A stretch of DNA of 64,000 bases. Source: JABDGM01 sp046349975. Lineage in GTDB: Bacteria > Planctomycetota > Planctomycetia > Pirellulales > Lacipirellulaceae. Location: assembly GCA_046349975.1 (NCBI GenBank), contig JAXMBH010000005.1, positions 248,001 through 312,000 on the forward strand. Reading direction: 5' to 3'. Below, one piece after another: positions 8,794 through 16,791 of this stretch. A program made the position numbers and the translations under genes. Below the pieces are notes generated by a model. It was not told the DNA's origin. It saw nothing but the letters and a program-made list of their open reading frames with translations, and did no database searches. How positions within the stretch are numbered: the first letter of the stretch is position 1; each line of letters starts with the position of its first letter.

Positions 8794-9648
8794 ATGGTTA
8801 CCGCACCCGCAATCATCGACGACGACGAATTCCAAGCGTTTCAGCATTTGATTTACACGGAAACGGGGATTGCGCTCAACGAATCGAAGCGTTGCCTGCT
8901 GTCGTCGCGGTTGGCGAAGCGGCTGCGGGCCCTGCGACTGAATGACTATCTCGATTACTACGAATACATCCTGCGACGTGATCCGGAGCGGGCCGAGCTG
9001 CAGGAGATGATCAATTGCATCACGACGAATAAGACCGATTTTTTTCGCGAACCGCATCATTTCGACTTTCTGTCGACGCGGGTGTTTCCGTACTTAGTTC
9101 ACCAGGCGACGAAGGGCGGACGCCGCCGACTGCGGATTTGGTCGGCGGCCTCGTCGCATGGGCACGAGCCGTATTCGATCGCGATGACGATTCGTGAGTA
9201 TGCGATGTTCGACGCGACGTGGGACATTCGCGTGTTAGCTTCCGACATTGATACACAGGTGCTGCAATCGGCCGAGCAGGGTGTGTACAACCTTGACGAT
9301 GCAATGCCGATCGGCGACTATCGGCTGCGGAGGTATTTTGAGCGCGGCACTGGCGCCTATCGCGGCAAAGTGCGGGCCAAGCAACAATTGAGGAGCTTGC
9401 TCACGTTTCGGCAAATCAATCTCATCGCGCCGCAATGGCCCGTGCACACGCTGTTTGACGTGATCTTCTGCCGCAATGTAATGATTTACTTTGATTTGCA
9501 AACGCAGCGGAAGGTTATCGAGCACCTGGCGCGCTACTTGGCGCCGGGCGGCTATTTGATGCTCGGGCATTCGGAAAGCATTCAATGGACACCCAATCCG
9601 CTGCGGTCGTTGGGCAACACGATTTTTCAACTTATCCAGCATAAATAG
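8794..9648 (+). CDS. cheR: Chemotaxis receptor methyltransferase CheR
   Basis: 284 residues. It has the N-terminal helical CheR domain (FQHLIYTETGIALNESKR) and a SAM-binding fold with TTNKTDFFRE near residue 78, IWSAASSHGHEPYS near 115 and the late motif IFCRNVMIYFD. The enzyme methylates receptor glutamates using S-adenosylmethionine. The frame is open further upstream to a TTG at 8719 and an ATG at 8761, but those would put the start in or before the 8742-8774 hairpin. ATG 8794 gives the N-terminus usual for the family, although no strong Shine-Dalgarno is seen. Its likely substrate is the receptor just upstream. cheD starts 6 bases after its stop. Confidence 0.92.
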   Translation: MVTAPAIIDDDEFQAFQHLIYTETGIALNESKRCLLSSRLAKRLRALRLNDYLDYYEYILRRDPERAELQEMINCITTNKTDFFREPHHFDFLSTRVFPYLVHQATKGGRRRLRIWSAASSHGHEPYSIAMTIREYAMFDATWDIRVLASDIDTQVLQSAEQGVYNLDDAMPIGDYRLRRYFERGTGAYRGKVRAKQQLRSLLTFRQINLIAPQWPVHTLFDVIFCRNVMIYFDLQTQRKVIEHLARYLAPGGYLMLGHSESIQWTPNPLRSLGNTIFQLIQHK

Positions 9649-9654
9649 TCGCCG

Positions 9655-10221
9655 ATGGTCGCGTACGCAACACCACCGATTCCGCAGCGCTCGATCATTG
9701 TGGGTGAAGTCTTCGCCAGCGAGACTCCGGCCGTGGTGTCGACCGTGCTGGGGTCGTGCATCGCCGCATGCCTGTACGATCCCACGAAGCAGATCGGCGG
9801 GATGAATCACTTCATGCTGCCGGTTTCGAAACGCGAGGTGGCGAGCGCGGCGTTCGGCATTCACGCCATGGAATTGTTGATCAACACTATCATGCGGCTC
9901 GGCGGCGATCGTCGGCGGCTGCAAGCAAAGGTGTTTGGCGGAGCGAATGTGCTCGCGCTGCGCGGAGCGGAGCTTCAGGTGGGGCAGCGGAACGTGGAGT
10001 TTGTGCGGCAGTTCTTAACGGACGAAGGGATTCCACTCACGGCGCACCGGCTCGGGGGAAACTGCGGCGTGAAGCTGGTGTTTGAAACGGCCACAGCGCG
10101 GGCCCTGGTGAAGCCTTTGCCGAATCGGGCGATCGACGACACGCTCAAACAGGAAATCGAGTATCTCCGCGAGAAAGTTGCGCGGACGACGCCTGCCAAG
10201 GATGCGGTCATTCTGTTTTGA
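9655..10221 (+). CDS. cheD: Chemoreceptor glutamine deamidase CheD
   Basis: 188 residues. CheD deamidates receptor glutamines to glutamates. The catalytic Cys35 is in LGSCIAACLYD and His52 in GGMNHFMLP; Ser29 or Thr30 lies where the third residue is expected. The rest of the fold (KVFGGANVL near residue 93, LGGNCGVKLVF near 129) is conserved. No cheC, the usual CheD partner with CheY-phosphatase activity, is present in the window. Here CheD sits between the methyltransferase and the methylesterase, so it is most simply read as part of receptor modification. Confidence 0.92.
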   Translation: MVAYATPPIPQRSIIVGEVFASETPAVVSTVLGSCIAACLYDPTKQIGGMNHFMLPVSKREVASAAFGIHAMELLINTIMRLGGDRRRLQAKVFGGANVLALRGAELQVGQRNVEFVRQFLTDEGIPLTAHRLGGNCGVKLVFETATARALVKPLPNRAIDDTLKQEIEYLREKVARTTPAKDAVILF

Positions 10222-10233
10222 TGTTGGTGCTTT

Positions 10234-11322
10234 ATGCCTGCCATACGCGTTCTGGTTATCGACGACTCGGCGCTCATTCGCCAGTTGTTGACGAAGATTT
10301 TGTCGAGCCATGCCGACATCAAAGTAGTCGGCGCTGCGCCGGACCCGGTCGCGGCCTGGACGATGATTCAGGAACTCTCGCCCGATGTGCTGACGCTCGA
10401 TGTTGAAATGCCCAAGATGGACGGCCTGACGTTCTTGTCGAAGCTGATGCGGCAGCGTCCGATGCCGGTGGTCATGGTGTCGTCGCTGACGGCTCGCGGC
10501 GCGGAAACCACGCTGAAGGCGCTGGAGCTGGGGGCTTTCGATTTCGTGACGAAGCCGAAAATCGATGTGAGCCGCGGGACGGCGGAGATCGGCGATGACA
10601 TCACCCATAAGGTTCTGGCAGCGGCTAAGTCGCGAGTGGCGCGACGGCGGTCGGCGCCGGCCGATGCGAAACGAGTGATCGCGGTTGAAACGCCAAAGCG
10701 ATTGGCCGAAGCGACCAATAAGGTAATCGCGCTTGGCGCGTCAACCGGCGGCACCGAAGCACTGGCCGCCCTGCTGCCGGTGTTTCCCGCCGATACGCCG
10801 GGCATTGTCGTCGTGCAGCACATGCCGCAGGCGTTCACGAGCGCGTTTGCGCGGCGGCTCAATGGTTTGTGCCGGATGCGAGTGAAGGAAGCCGAGCATG
10901 GCGACCGGATCTTGCAGGGAACGGTGCTGATTGCGCCGGGCGATTCGCATATGCAAGTAGTTCGCCGTGGCGCTGAATACTCTGTTACGTTGAATCAAGA
11001 CCCGCTCGTGAATGGATTCCGGCCCTCGGTCGATGTGCTGTTCAAGTCGTGCGCAGCGCAGTTGGGCCGGCATGCCGCGGCGGCGCTGTTGACGGGAATG
11101 GGACGTGACGGCGCCGCCGGGATGCTAGCCATGCGTAAGGCTGGGTCGCACACGGTAGCGCAAGATGAGGAGTCTTGCGTGGTCTTTGGCATGCCGAAGG
11201 AAGCGATTGCGCTTGGTGGCGCGACCCACGTTTTGCCACTGGAGAATATTGGCGGCGACTTGCTCGCTGCGATTGTGGCCGATAGTTCGGACCGCGTCGC
11301 CGAATTGGCCGGCGCGCATTGA
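10234..11322 (+). CDS. cheB: Chemotaxis methylesterase/response regulator CheB
   Basis: 362 residues in the standard two-domain layout. The N-terminal receiver has Asp10/Asp11, phospho-Asp56 (LDVEMPKMDG) and a Lys near residue 108. After a linker of about 35 residues comes the esterase domain with the triad Ser170 (GASTGG), His196 (QHMP) and Asp292 (GMGRDG), the same spacing as in the enterobacterial enzyme. Phosphorylation by CheA activates demethylation of receptors and closes the adaptation loop with CheR. It is the last gene of the operon and converges on phosphoketolase; the 75-bp gap has only a weak inverted repeat (GCGGTA/TACCGC). Confidence 0.95.
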   Translation: MPAIRVLVIDDSALIRQLLTKILSSHADIKVVGAAPDPVAAWTMIQELSPDVLTLDVEMPKMDGLTFLSKLMRQRPMPVVMVSSLTARGAETTLKALELGAFDFVTKPKIDVSRGTAEIGDDITHKVLAAAKSRVARRRSAPADAKRVIAVETPKRLAEATNKVIALGASTGGTEALAALLPVFPADTPGIVVVQHMPQAFTSAFARRLNGLCRMRVKEAEHGDRILQGTVLIAPGDSHMQVVRRGAEYSVTLNQDPLVNGFRPSVDVLFKSCAAQLGRHAAAALLTGMGRDGAAGMLAMRKAGSHTVAQDEESCVVFGMPKEAIALGGATHVLPLENIGGDLLAAIVADSSDRVAELAGAH

Positions 11323-11397
11323 TAGCGCGCAGCGACAGGCGGTAGCCGACAAGTGTGATTTACCGCTCCGCCGGTTTCGCTGAATGTTGTTGAAGAC

Positions 11398-13857
11398 CTA
11401 GAGGTTATCGCCCTCGGTCGACGTTCGTCCCTTCACCACTTCCTGTCCGCCCCACTTCCAGCCGCTAATTGCCGGCATGTCATCGCCGTGCTTGGCGATG
11501 TATTCCTTGTGCTCGATCAGCTTGTCGTGGATCGCCTGTTTGAAGTACGCGGCGCTGGAGCCGAGTTGCGGAAGGCGATCGATCACGTCTTCGACCAAGT
11601 GGAAGCGGTCGAGATCGTTCATCACGACCATGTCGAACGGGGTCGTTGTCGTGCCTTCTTCTTTGTAGCCGCGGACGTGAATGTTCTTGTGGTTGGTGCG
11701 GCGGTAGGTGAGTCGGTGGATCAGCCACGGGTAGCCGTGGAACGCGAAGATTACTGGTTTGTCCTTGGTGAATAGGGCGTCGAAGTCGCGATCGGGCAGT
11801 CCATGGGGGTGCTCGGTCGACGGCTGCAGCTTCATGAGATTCACGATGTTGACGACGCGGACCTTTAAATCGGGCAAATGCTTGCGGAGCAGGTCGACGG
11901 CCGCCAGAGTTTCGAGCGTGGGCACGTCGCCGCAGCAGGCCATGACGACATCCGGCTCGCCGCCTTTGTCGTTTGACGCCCATTCCCAGATGCCGAGTCC
12001 TTCAGTGCAGTGCTTGATGGCCTGATCCATCGTGAGGAATTGCGGGGCCGGCTGTTTGCCGGCGACGACGACGTTCACATAGTCGCGGCTGCGCAAACAG
12101 TGATCGGTCACCGAAAGAAGGCAGTTTGCATCCGGCGGGAGATACACGCGAATGACCTCGGCCTTCTTATTCACAACGTGATCAATAAAGCCAGGGTCTT
12201 GGTGGCTGAGGCCGTTATGATCTTGCCGCCACACGTGCGAGCTGAGGAAGTAATTGAACGACGCAATGGGGCGCCGCCAGGGAATGTGGTTGCAGGTCTT
12301 CAACCATTTCGCGTGCTGATTGAACATCGAATCGATGATGTGAATGAAAGCTTCGTAGCACGAGAAAAAGCCGTGGCGGCCGGTGAGCAGGTAGCCCTCA
12401 AGCCAACCCTGGCATTGGTGTTCGCTGAGCACTTCCATGACGCGACCATCGGGGCTGAGCTTGTCATCCTCCGGGTAGATTTCAGCCATGTAGCAGCGCG
12501 TGGTCACCTCGAGCACGTCTTGCCAGCGGTTTGAATTATTCTCATCGGGGCTGAATAGACGGAAGTTCTTGCTGTTGAGGTTGAGCTTCATCACGTCGCG
12601 GAGGAACATGCCCATGACGCGCGCGGACTCGGCCATCGTTCCGCCGGGGCTGGGGACGTCGACCGCGTAGTTGCGGAAGTCGGGCATTTTGAGATCGCGC
12701 ATGAGCAGGCCGCCGTTGGCGTGAGGGTTGTCGCTCATACGGCGAGTGCCTTTCGGCGCGAGTTCGGCGAGTTCGGGCTGCAGCCGGCCGGATGCATCGA
12801 ACAGTTCTTCGGGGCGATAACTTTTCATCCACTGTTCGAGAATGCGAATGTGCTCGGGCTTGTCCATATCGCCCATGGGGACCTGGTGGCTGCGCCAGTA
12901 GCCTTCGCACTTTTTGCCGTCGATTTCGGGCGGGCAGGTCCAGCCTTTGGGCGTGCGGAACACGATCATGGGCCAGGCCGGCCGTTTGACCACGCCCTTC
13001 GTGCGGGCATCGGACCAAATCGACTTGATTTCCGCGACAATCGTGTCGAGCGTGGCGGCAAGTTGCTGATGGACGGCGAGCGGATCGTGGCCTTCGACGA
13101 AATACGGTTTGTAGCCCATGCCCTCGAAGAACTTTTGCAGTTCGTCCTTCGGAATGCGCGCGAGGAAGCAGGGGTTGGCGATCTTGTAGCCGTTGAGATG
13201 CAGGATCGGCAGCACGCAGCCGTCGCGGGCCGGGTTGAGGAACTTGTTCCCATGCCAACCGGTAGCGAGCGGGCCGGTTTCGGCCTCGCCATCGCCGACA
13301 ACACAGGCGACGATGAGGTCTGGGTTGTCGAACGCCGCGCCGTACGCATGGCTCAGCGCGTAGCCGAGTTCGCCGCCTTCGTGGATGCTGCCCGGGCATT
13401 CCGGTGACACGTGGCTGGGAATGCCCCCGGGGAAGCTGAATTGCTTGAAGAGCCGCTTCATGCCGGCTTCGTCTTGGCTGACGTTCGGATAGATTTCGCT
13501 GTACGTGCCTTCCAAGTACGCGTGCGCCACCATCGACGGGCCGCCGTGGCCCGGGCCGATGATGTAGATCATGTCGAGGTCATCTTTCTTGATGACTCGA
13601 TTGAGATGGACGCACAACATGTTGAGGCCGGGCGACGTACCCCAATGGCCGAGCAAGCGCGGTTTGATGTGTTCGCGCTTGAGCGGCTCGCGCAGGAGCG
13701 GGTTATCCAGCAGGTAGATTTGCCCTACGGCAAGGTAGTTGAGGGCCCGCCAATAGGCGTCCATCTTTTTGATTTCGGCCGCGGATAGCGGCGCGTTGGC
13801 CGCCGGCTTGGGGTCCTTCTCAGAGGAACGCTTGGGCTGGGTGGCTACGCTGGACAT
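11398..13857 (-). CDS. xfp: Xylulose-5-phosphate / fructose-6-phosphate phosphoketolase
   Basis: 819 residues, close to the family's usual 790-830. This thiamine-diphosphate enzyme splits xylulose 5-phosphate (and often fructose 6-phosphate) with phosphate into acetyl phosphate plus glyceraldehyde 3-phosphate (or erythrose 4-phosphate). Visible family signatures are WGTSPGLN near residue 72, GPGHGGPS near 102 and the cofactor-binding GDGEAETGP near 188. The C-terminal third (VVNIVNLMKLQP) is also characteristic. The start has a strong AAGGAG 8-9 bases upstream. No acetate kinase or phosphotransacetylase gene adjoins it here. Together with the transketolase at 30132 it could form a carbon-conserving shunt, but the two are not in one operon. 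Confidence 0.95.
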   Translation of the reverse strand: MSSVATQPKRSSEKDPKPAANAPLSAAEIKKMDAYWRALNYLAVGQIYLLDNPLLREPLKREHIKPRLLGHWGTSPGLNMLCVHLNRVIKKDDLDMIYIIGPGHGGPSMVAHAYLEGTYSEIYPNVSQDEAGMKRLFKQFSFPGGIPSHVSPECPGSIHEGGELGYALSHAYGAAFDNPDLIVACVVGDGEAETGPLATGWHGNKFLNPARDGCVLPILHLNGYKIANPCFLARIPKDELQKFFEGMGYKPYFVEGHDPLAVHQQLAATLDTIVAEIKSIWSDARTKGVVKRPAWPMIVFRTPKGWTCPPEIDGKKCEGYWRSHQVPMGDMDKPEHIRILEQWMKSYRPEELFDASGRLQPELAELAPKGTRRMSDNPHANGGLLMRDLKMPDFRNYAVDVPSPGGTMAESARVMGMFLRDVMKLNLNSKNFRLFSPDENNSNRWQDVLEVTTRCYMAEIYPEDDKLSPDGRVMEVLSEHQCQGWLEGYLLTGRHGFFSCYEAFIHIIDSMFNQHAKWLKTCNHIPWRRPIASFNYFLSSHVWRQDHNGLSHQDPGFIDHVVNKKAEVIRVYLPPDANCLLSVTDHCLRSRDYVNVVVAGKQPAPQFLTMDQAIKHCTEGLGIWEWASNDKGGEPDVVMACCGDVPTLETLAAVDLLRKHLPDLKVRVVNIVNLMKLQPSTEHPHGLPDRDFDALFTKDKPVIFAFHGYPWLIHRLTYRRTNHKNIHVRGYKEEGTTTTPFDMVVMNDLDRFHLVEDVIDRLPQLGSSAAYFKQAIHDKLIEHKEYIAKHGDDMPAISGWKWGGQEVVKGRTSTEGDNL

Positions 13858-13960
13858 GCTTCACTCCTTATCGGCGGAACGATAAACCTTGTGAATTTCG
13901 TCGACTCGTGGCAAACGGTGTGGATGGTTGGCAAGATGGTAATGTCGAATCACCGACATT

Positions 13961-14389
13961 CTATCGAAAGCAGCCTGATTGGGAACGTACCTCCATGGCA
14001 CGGGAGGGGAATTCAAAGTCGGCGGCAATGCCGAAATGGAAGACGGAATTCTTGGGCCGTGGAAAGGACGTGGCGATGTTTGAGATTAATGTGATGGACG
14101 ACCGAAGTGGGCCAAGGGGCTTTGGGTAGCTTGCGGTAGGCACCACGTGAATCTCGGGCGCTTGAAATGTAAATGGTGGGAGGCGTTTTTCGTTGTGATT
14201 GCCGGGCAATGGCGGCACTTTGGTCGCCACGAAGGTTGACGAATACCGCCGGCCACCGATGCACACGGTGTCGAGTCTGATGCCGCGGACGCCTCGACTG
14301 CGCCAGCGCCACACCGTGGTGACATTGGGGACCGCGTGCTCAGGATTTGCGGCGTGACGATTGTGCTTGGCAGACTTGAGGTTAGCCAT
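13961..14389 (-). pseudogene. Decayed DUF1580-like DNA-binding protein remnant
   Basis: Residues 25-52 of this 142-residue frame (TTVWRWRSRGVRGIRLDTVC, then IGGRRYSS) closely match the core of DUF1580, a small helix-turn-helix/excisionase-like family typical of planctomycetes. The flanks do not fit: the N-terminal helix that normally precedes the match is replaced by an unrelated basic stretch, and the sequence after IGGRRYSS reads as random. I therefore call it a remnant rather than a working gene. The rest of the 13858-14444 gap shows nothing else. No recombinase or attachment site was seen nearby. Confidence 0.5.
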
Positions 14390-14407
14390 TTTAGAAAATT
14401 CTTTTTT

Positions 14408-14436
14408 TTGCGAGCATGCGCGAGTGCCGTTATGAT
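14408..14436 (+). promoter_or_regulatory. Near-consensus sigma-70 promoter abutting the start at 14445
   Basis: TTGCGA (14408-14413) and TATGAT (14431-14436) are separated by 17 bp. Transcription would begin around 14442-14444, immediately before the ATG at 14445, so the mRNA is predicted to be leaderless. No Shine-Dalgarno is present, which agrees. Confidence 0.6.
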
Positions 14437-14444
14437 CGATCGCC

Positions 14445-14750
14445 ATGAGCAAGGATCGCTACTTTCAGATCGGCCTAGTCACCGGCTTTATGCTCGGCCT
14501 CGTGTTCATGGCCTTCCCTTGGAACGCCCAGCGCTCTCAAGTGCGCACGGCTGAGCAGCGAATCGAGGATTTAGAATTCGAGCTGCAAGACGCCACCGAT
14601 CGGCTGCATAGCGCGAAGAAGATGGTGCAGCTCTGTCGCAACCAGACCACCGCCAAGCAAAAGAATTTCGCCGAGGAGCGGAAAGCAAGCACTACCCCCG
14701 TACGGCCCGGCGAATTAGTTGCGAGAGCCCGCGACGCGAGCAATTCTTAG
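14445..14750 (+). CDS. Small single-pass membrane protein with coiled coil
   Basis: 101 residues, family not recognised. Residues about 8-25 (FQIGLVTGFMLGLVFMAF) form one membrane segment, followed by a heptad-like helix (residues about 32-62, rich in Glu, Gln, Leu and Arg) and a disordered Ser/Thr/Pro tail. The topology suggests a short N-terminal cytoplasmic end and a coiled-coil domain on the other side of the membrane. Support for a real gene is the good promoter just upstream, the coherent membrane-plus-coil architecture and divergence from the decayed gene at 13961. A function cannot be assigned. Confidence 0.6.
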   Translation: MSKDRYFQIGLVTGFMLGLVFMAFPWNAQRSQVRTAEQRIEDLEFELQDATDRLHSAKKMVQLCRNQTTAKQKNFAEERKASTTPVRPGELVARARDASNS

Positions 14751-14890
14751 GGATCGTGACGCGGATGAAGCGGCCGTAGCGTAGTTGCCGTGCCGTGGGA
14801 GCGGCCGGATCTATCGCGACGGCTGTGCCACCGATGATTGACAGCTACGAAAACGAATGGGGAGATAACGAGAGCGGCGCCCATTACGAA

Positions 14891-14992
14891 CTGGGCACGG
14901 CGGGTGACCAAGGACGCCGCTGAATTGTAAGCGTTGCAGCTTAGAATCCGTGGCGTCACCTCCAGGTAGTCCTGGCCATCCGCCGTGCCCAG
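14891..14992. repeat. Inverted repeat with 13-bp perfect ends
   Basis: CTGGGCACGGCGG at 14891-14903 recurs inverted at 14980-14992. The similarity continues inward imperfectly for about ten more bases (TGACCA against TGGCCA), leaving a loop of about 76 bases. It occupies most of the 276-bp gap between the small membrane protein gene and tRNA-Phe, which holds no coding frame I can support. Confidence 0.6.
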
Positions 14993-15026
14993 GACTATTG
15001 GTCCTCTGCACGCTAGAATAGGTAAG

Positions 15027-15099
15027 TGGACAGGGCCGGGATCGAACCGGCGACACCAGGATTTTCAGTCCTGTGCTCTACCAACTGAGCTACCTGTCC
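15027..15099 (-). tRNA. tRNA-Phe (GAA)
   Basis: Read on the minus strand the 73-nt cloverleaf is complete. The acceptor stem is GGACAGG/CCTGTCC, the D arm GCTC...GAGC, the anticodon stem CAGGA/TCCTG with loop CTGAAAA (anticodon GAA), and the T arm GCCGG-TTCGATC-CCGGC. The discriminator base is A. The 3' CCA is not encoded (CTT follows), so it must be added after transcription. Confidence 0.96.
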
Positions 15100-15109
15100 G
15101 GTAGCCTCC

Positions 15110-15137
15110 ATGATAGAGAAAACCGGGCCAGTGTAAA
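15110..15137 (-). promoter_or_regulatory. Promoter of tRNA-Phe
   Basis: On the minus strand TTTACA (15132-15137) and TATCAT (15110-15115) are 16 bp apart, placing the transcript start a few bases before the tRNA 5' end. The -35 box overlaps the first base of the divergent start codon at 15137. Confidence 0.55.
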
Positions 15138-16783
15138 TGGCAGCGGAGAGGCAATTGGAGTGCGAATTGAGTAAATCGGCGAGCCGGCGGCTTGGCCGGG
15201 TCTGCGCTATTGGCTGCGCTGCCGCTGCGTTCGCATGCCTCTCCTCAGTGCAGGCGACGGCTCAGATTACGCCGGATAGTCCCGAGGTCAAGAAGCTGAT
15301 TGAGTCGGGGCTCGCGTATCTTGATAAACATTCGGATCAGCGGCTAGGCGCCAAGTGTTTGATCGCAATGGCATTCTTGAAAGCCGGTCACGGCGACCAT
15401 CCTCGCATCGCCGAAGCGATTACGGCCTGCGATGAGGAGATTCACGCCAAGCACGACGAAACCGGCTTAGATGTCTACAGCAATGGGCTCGCCGTCATTT
15501 TCTTGTGCGAACTTTCGGCGGAACGCTATCGAGAGCAAATCGACTATTTCCTCGACCGCATGAAGAAGCGGCAGAAGGGTCATGGTGGATGGGGTTATGC
15601 GGGACTTCCCACGGGCGATACGTCTCAATCGCAGTACGCGGCTTTGGCGTATTGGCAGGCGGACCGGCATGGCATTCGGCTGGATGGCGGATCGATCGAC
15701 AGCCTCGCCGATTGGCTGAACCGAACGCAGGACCCGGACGGTTGTTGGGGATATCAGGGGCAGCCGACGACGACTGACTCGCCGGTCAAGCAAGATGATC
15801 CCACGTGTTCGATGCTGGCCGCCGGGTTAGGGAGCATGTATATCTGCGCCGATTTGTTCGGCATTCAGGCAGCGTCGAGTACGAAATCTGCAGCAACGAA
15901 CGAGGACGGCTTGCCAGCAGCATTGAAGCGAGTCGACCCGCTGGGCGAATCGCGGCAGTATCATCCCCAAAAATCAAGTCCCGCGAAGATCTTACAGAGC
16001 ATGAACCGAGCGCAAACCTGGCTCGCGAAGAACTACACGATCGATCAGCGCGAGAAGAGCTACTATTACCTGTACGGGCTGGAGCGTTTTAAGAGCTTTC
16101 AAGAATGGTTTGAGAATCGCCAGGACCCGTCGCCTTCGTGGTACAACGACGGGTACAAGTTTCTAGCGTCGAAGCAAACGGCCGAGGGAAGCTGGAGCGG
16201 CTACTGTGGCACGGAGTGCGATACGGCCTTCTCGATTCTGTTTTTGCTGCGTTCAACGAAGAAGAGCATTCAGGCAAAGCTTGGCGAAGGCATGCTCGTG
16301 TCGGGACGCGGGCTGCCGTTGAATCTGTCACGCGCGAAGCTACGCAACGGCGAACTGGTGGTGGAACAGGTACACACGAAAATCGACCAGTTGCTGTCGA
16401 TGATCGACGACGGCGATGATGCCACACTGGATGACCTGGCCCGCGATCCTAGTCAGCTTGTGGTGGATCAGGTCGATGACAAAGGCGCCCGGCGATTGCA
16501 GCAACTGGTACGTGGCGGCGAACCCGAGGTGCGCGTTGTCGCGGTCCGTGCGCTCGGTCGAACGGGCAACATGGACTATGTGCCAACGCTGCTGTACGCG
16601 CTTACCGATCCCGATCGCCGCGTAGTGATCGAGGCTCGCAATGGCCTGCGGTTTATCAGTCGAAATATTGAGGGCTTCGGTCCGCCCGATGACTTCAACG
16701 AGCAGCAGCGCTATCAGGCCGCTGAGGCTTGGAAGAAGTGGTATCTCTCCCTTCGGCCAGCGGCCGTGTTGGACAAACAGTAG
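15137..16783 (+). CDS. Secreted alpha/alpha-toroid (prenyltransferase-like) plus HEAT-repeat protein
   Basis: 548 residues. A signal peptide (hydrophobic core about residues 22-40, cut near ATAQ) is followed by repeats of the terpene-cyclase/prenyltransferase toroid type: Gly-Trp/Gly-Tyr motifs such as GHGGWGYAG near residue 150, DGCWGYQG near 200 and EGSWSGYCG near 350. The C-terminal 130 residues look like HEAT repeats (VRVVAVRALGRTGNMDYV, then DRRVVIEARNGL). Such fused secreted toroids are common in planctomycetes, are unlikely to be cyclases and have no known activity. No metal or acid catalytic motif of squalene cyclases (DXDD) is seen. The next gene follows after 8 bp, so the two are probably co-transcribed. 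Confidence 0.75.
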   Translation: MAAERQLECELSKSASRRLGRVCAIGCAAAAFACLSSVQATAQITPDSPEVKKLIESGLAYLDKHSDQRLGAKCLIAMAFLKAGHGDHPRIAEAITACDEEIHAKHDETGLDVYSNGLAVIFLCELSAERYREQIDYFLDRMKKRQKGHGGWGYAGLPTGDTSQSQYAALAYWQADRHGIRLDGGSIDSLADWLNRTQDPDGCWGYQGQPTTTDSPVKQDDPTCSMLAAGLGSMYICADLFGIQAASSTKSAATNEDGLPAALKRVDPLGESRQYHPQKSSPAKILQSMNRAQTWLAKNYTIDQREKSYYYLYGLERFKSFQEWFENRQDPSPSWYNDGYKFLASKQTAEGSWSGYCGTECDTAFSILFLLRSTKKSIQAKLGEGMLVSGRGLPLNLSRAKLRNGELVVEQVHTKIDQLLSMIDDGDDATLDDLARDPSQLVVDQVDDKGARRLQQLVRGGEPEVRVVAVRALGRTGNMDYVPTLLYALTDPDRRVVIEARNGLRFISRNIEGFGPPDDFNEQQRYQAAEAWKKWYLSLRPAAVLDKQ

Positions 16784-16791
16784 TTGCGACG

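Noticed and set aside
11338..11366. Possible terminator (GCGGTA/TACCGC) between cheB and xfp
   Set aside because: A 6-bp stem with a 16-base loop and no T-run is too weak to call.
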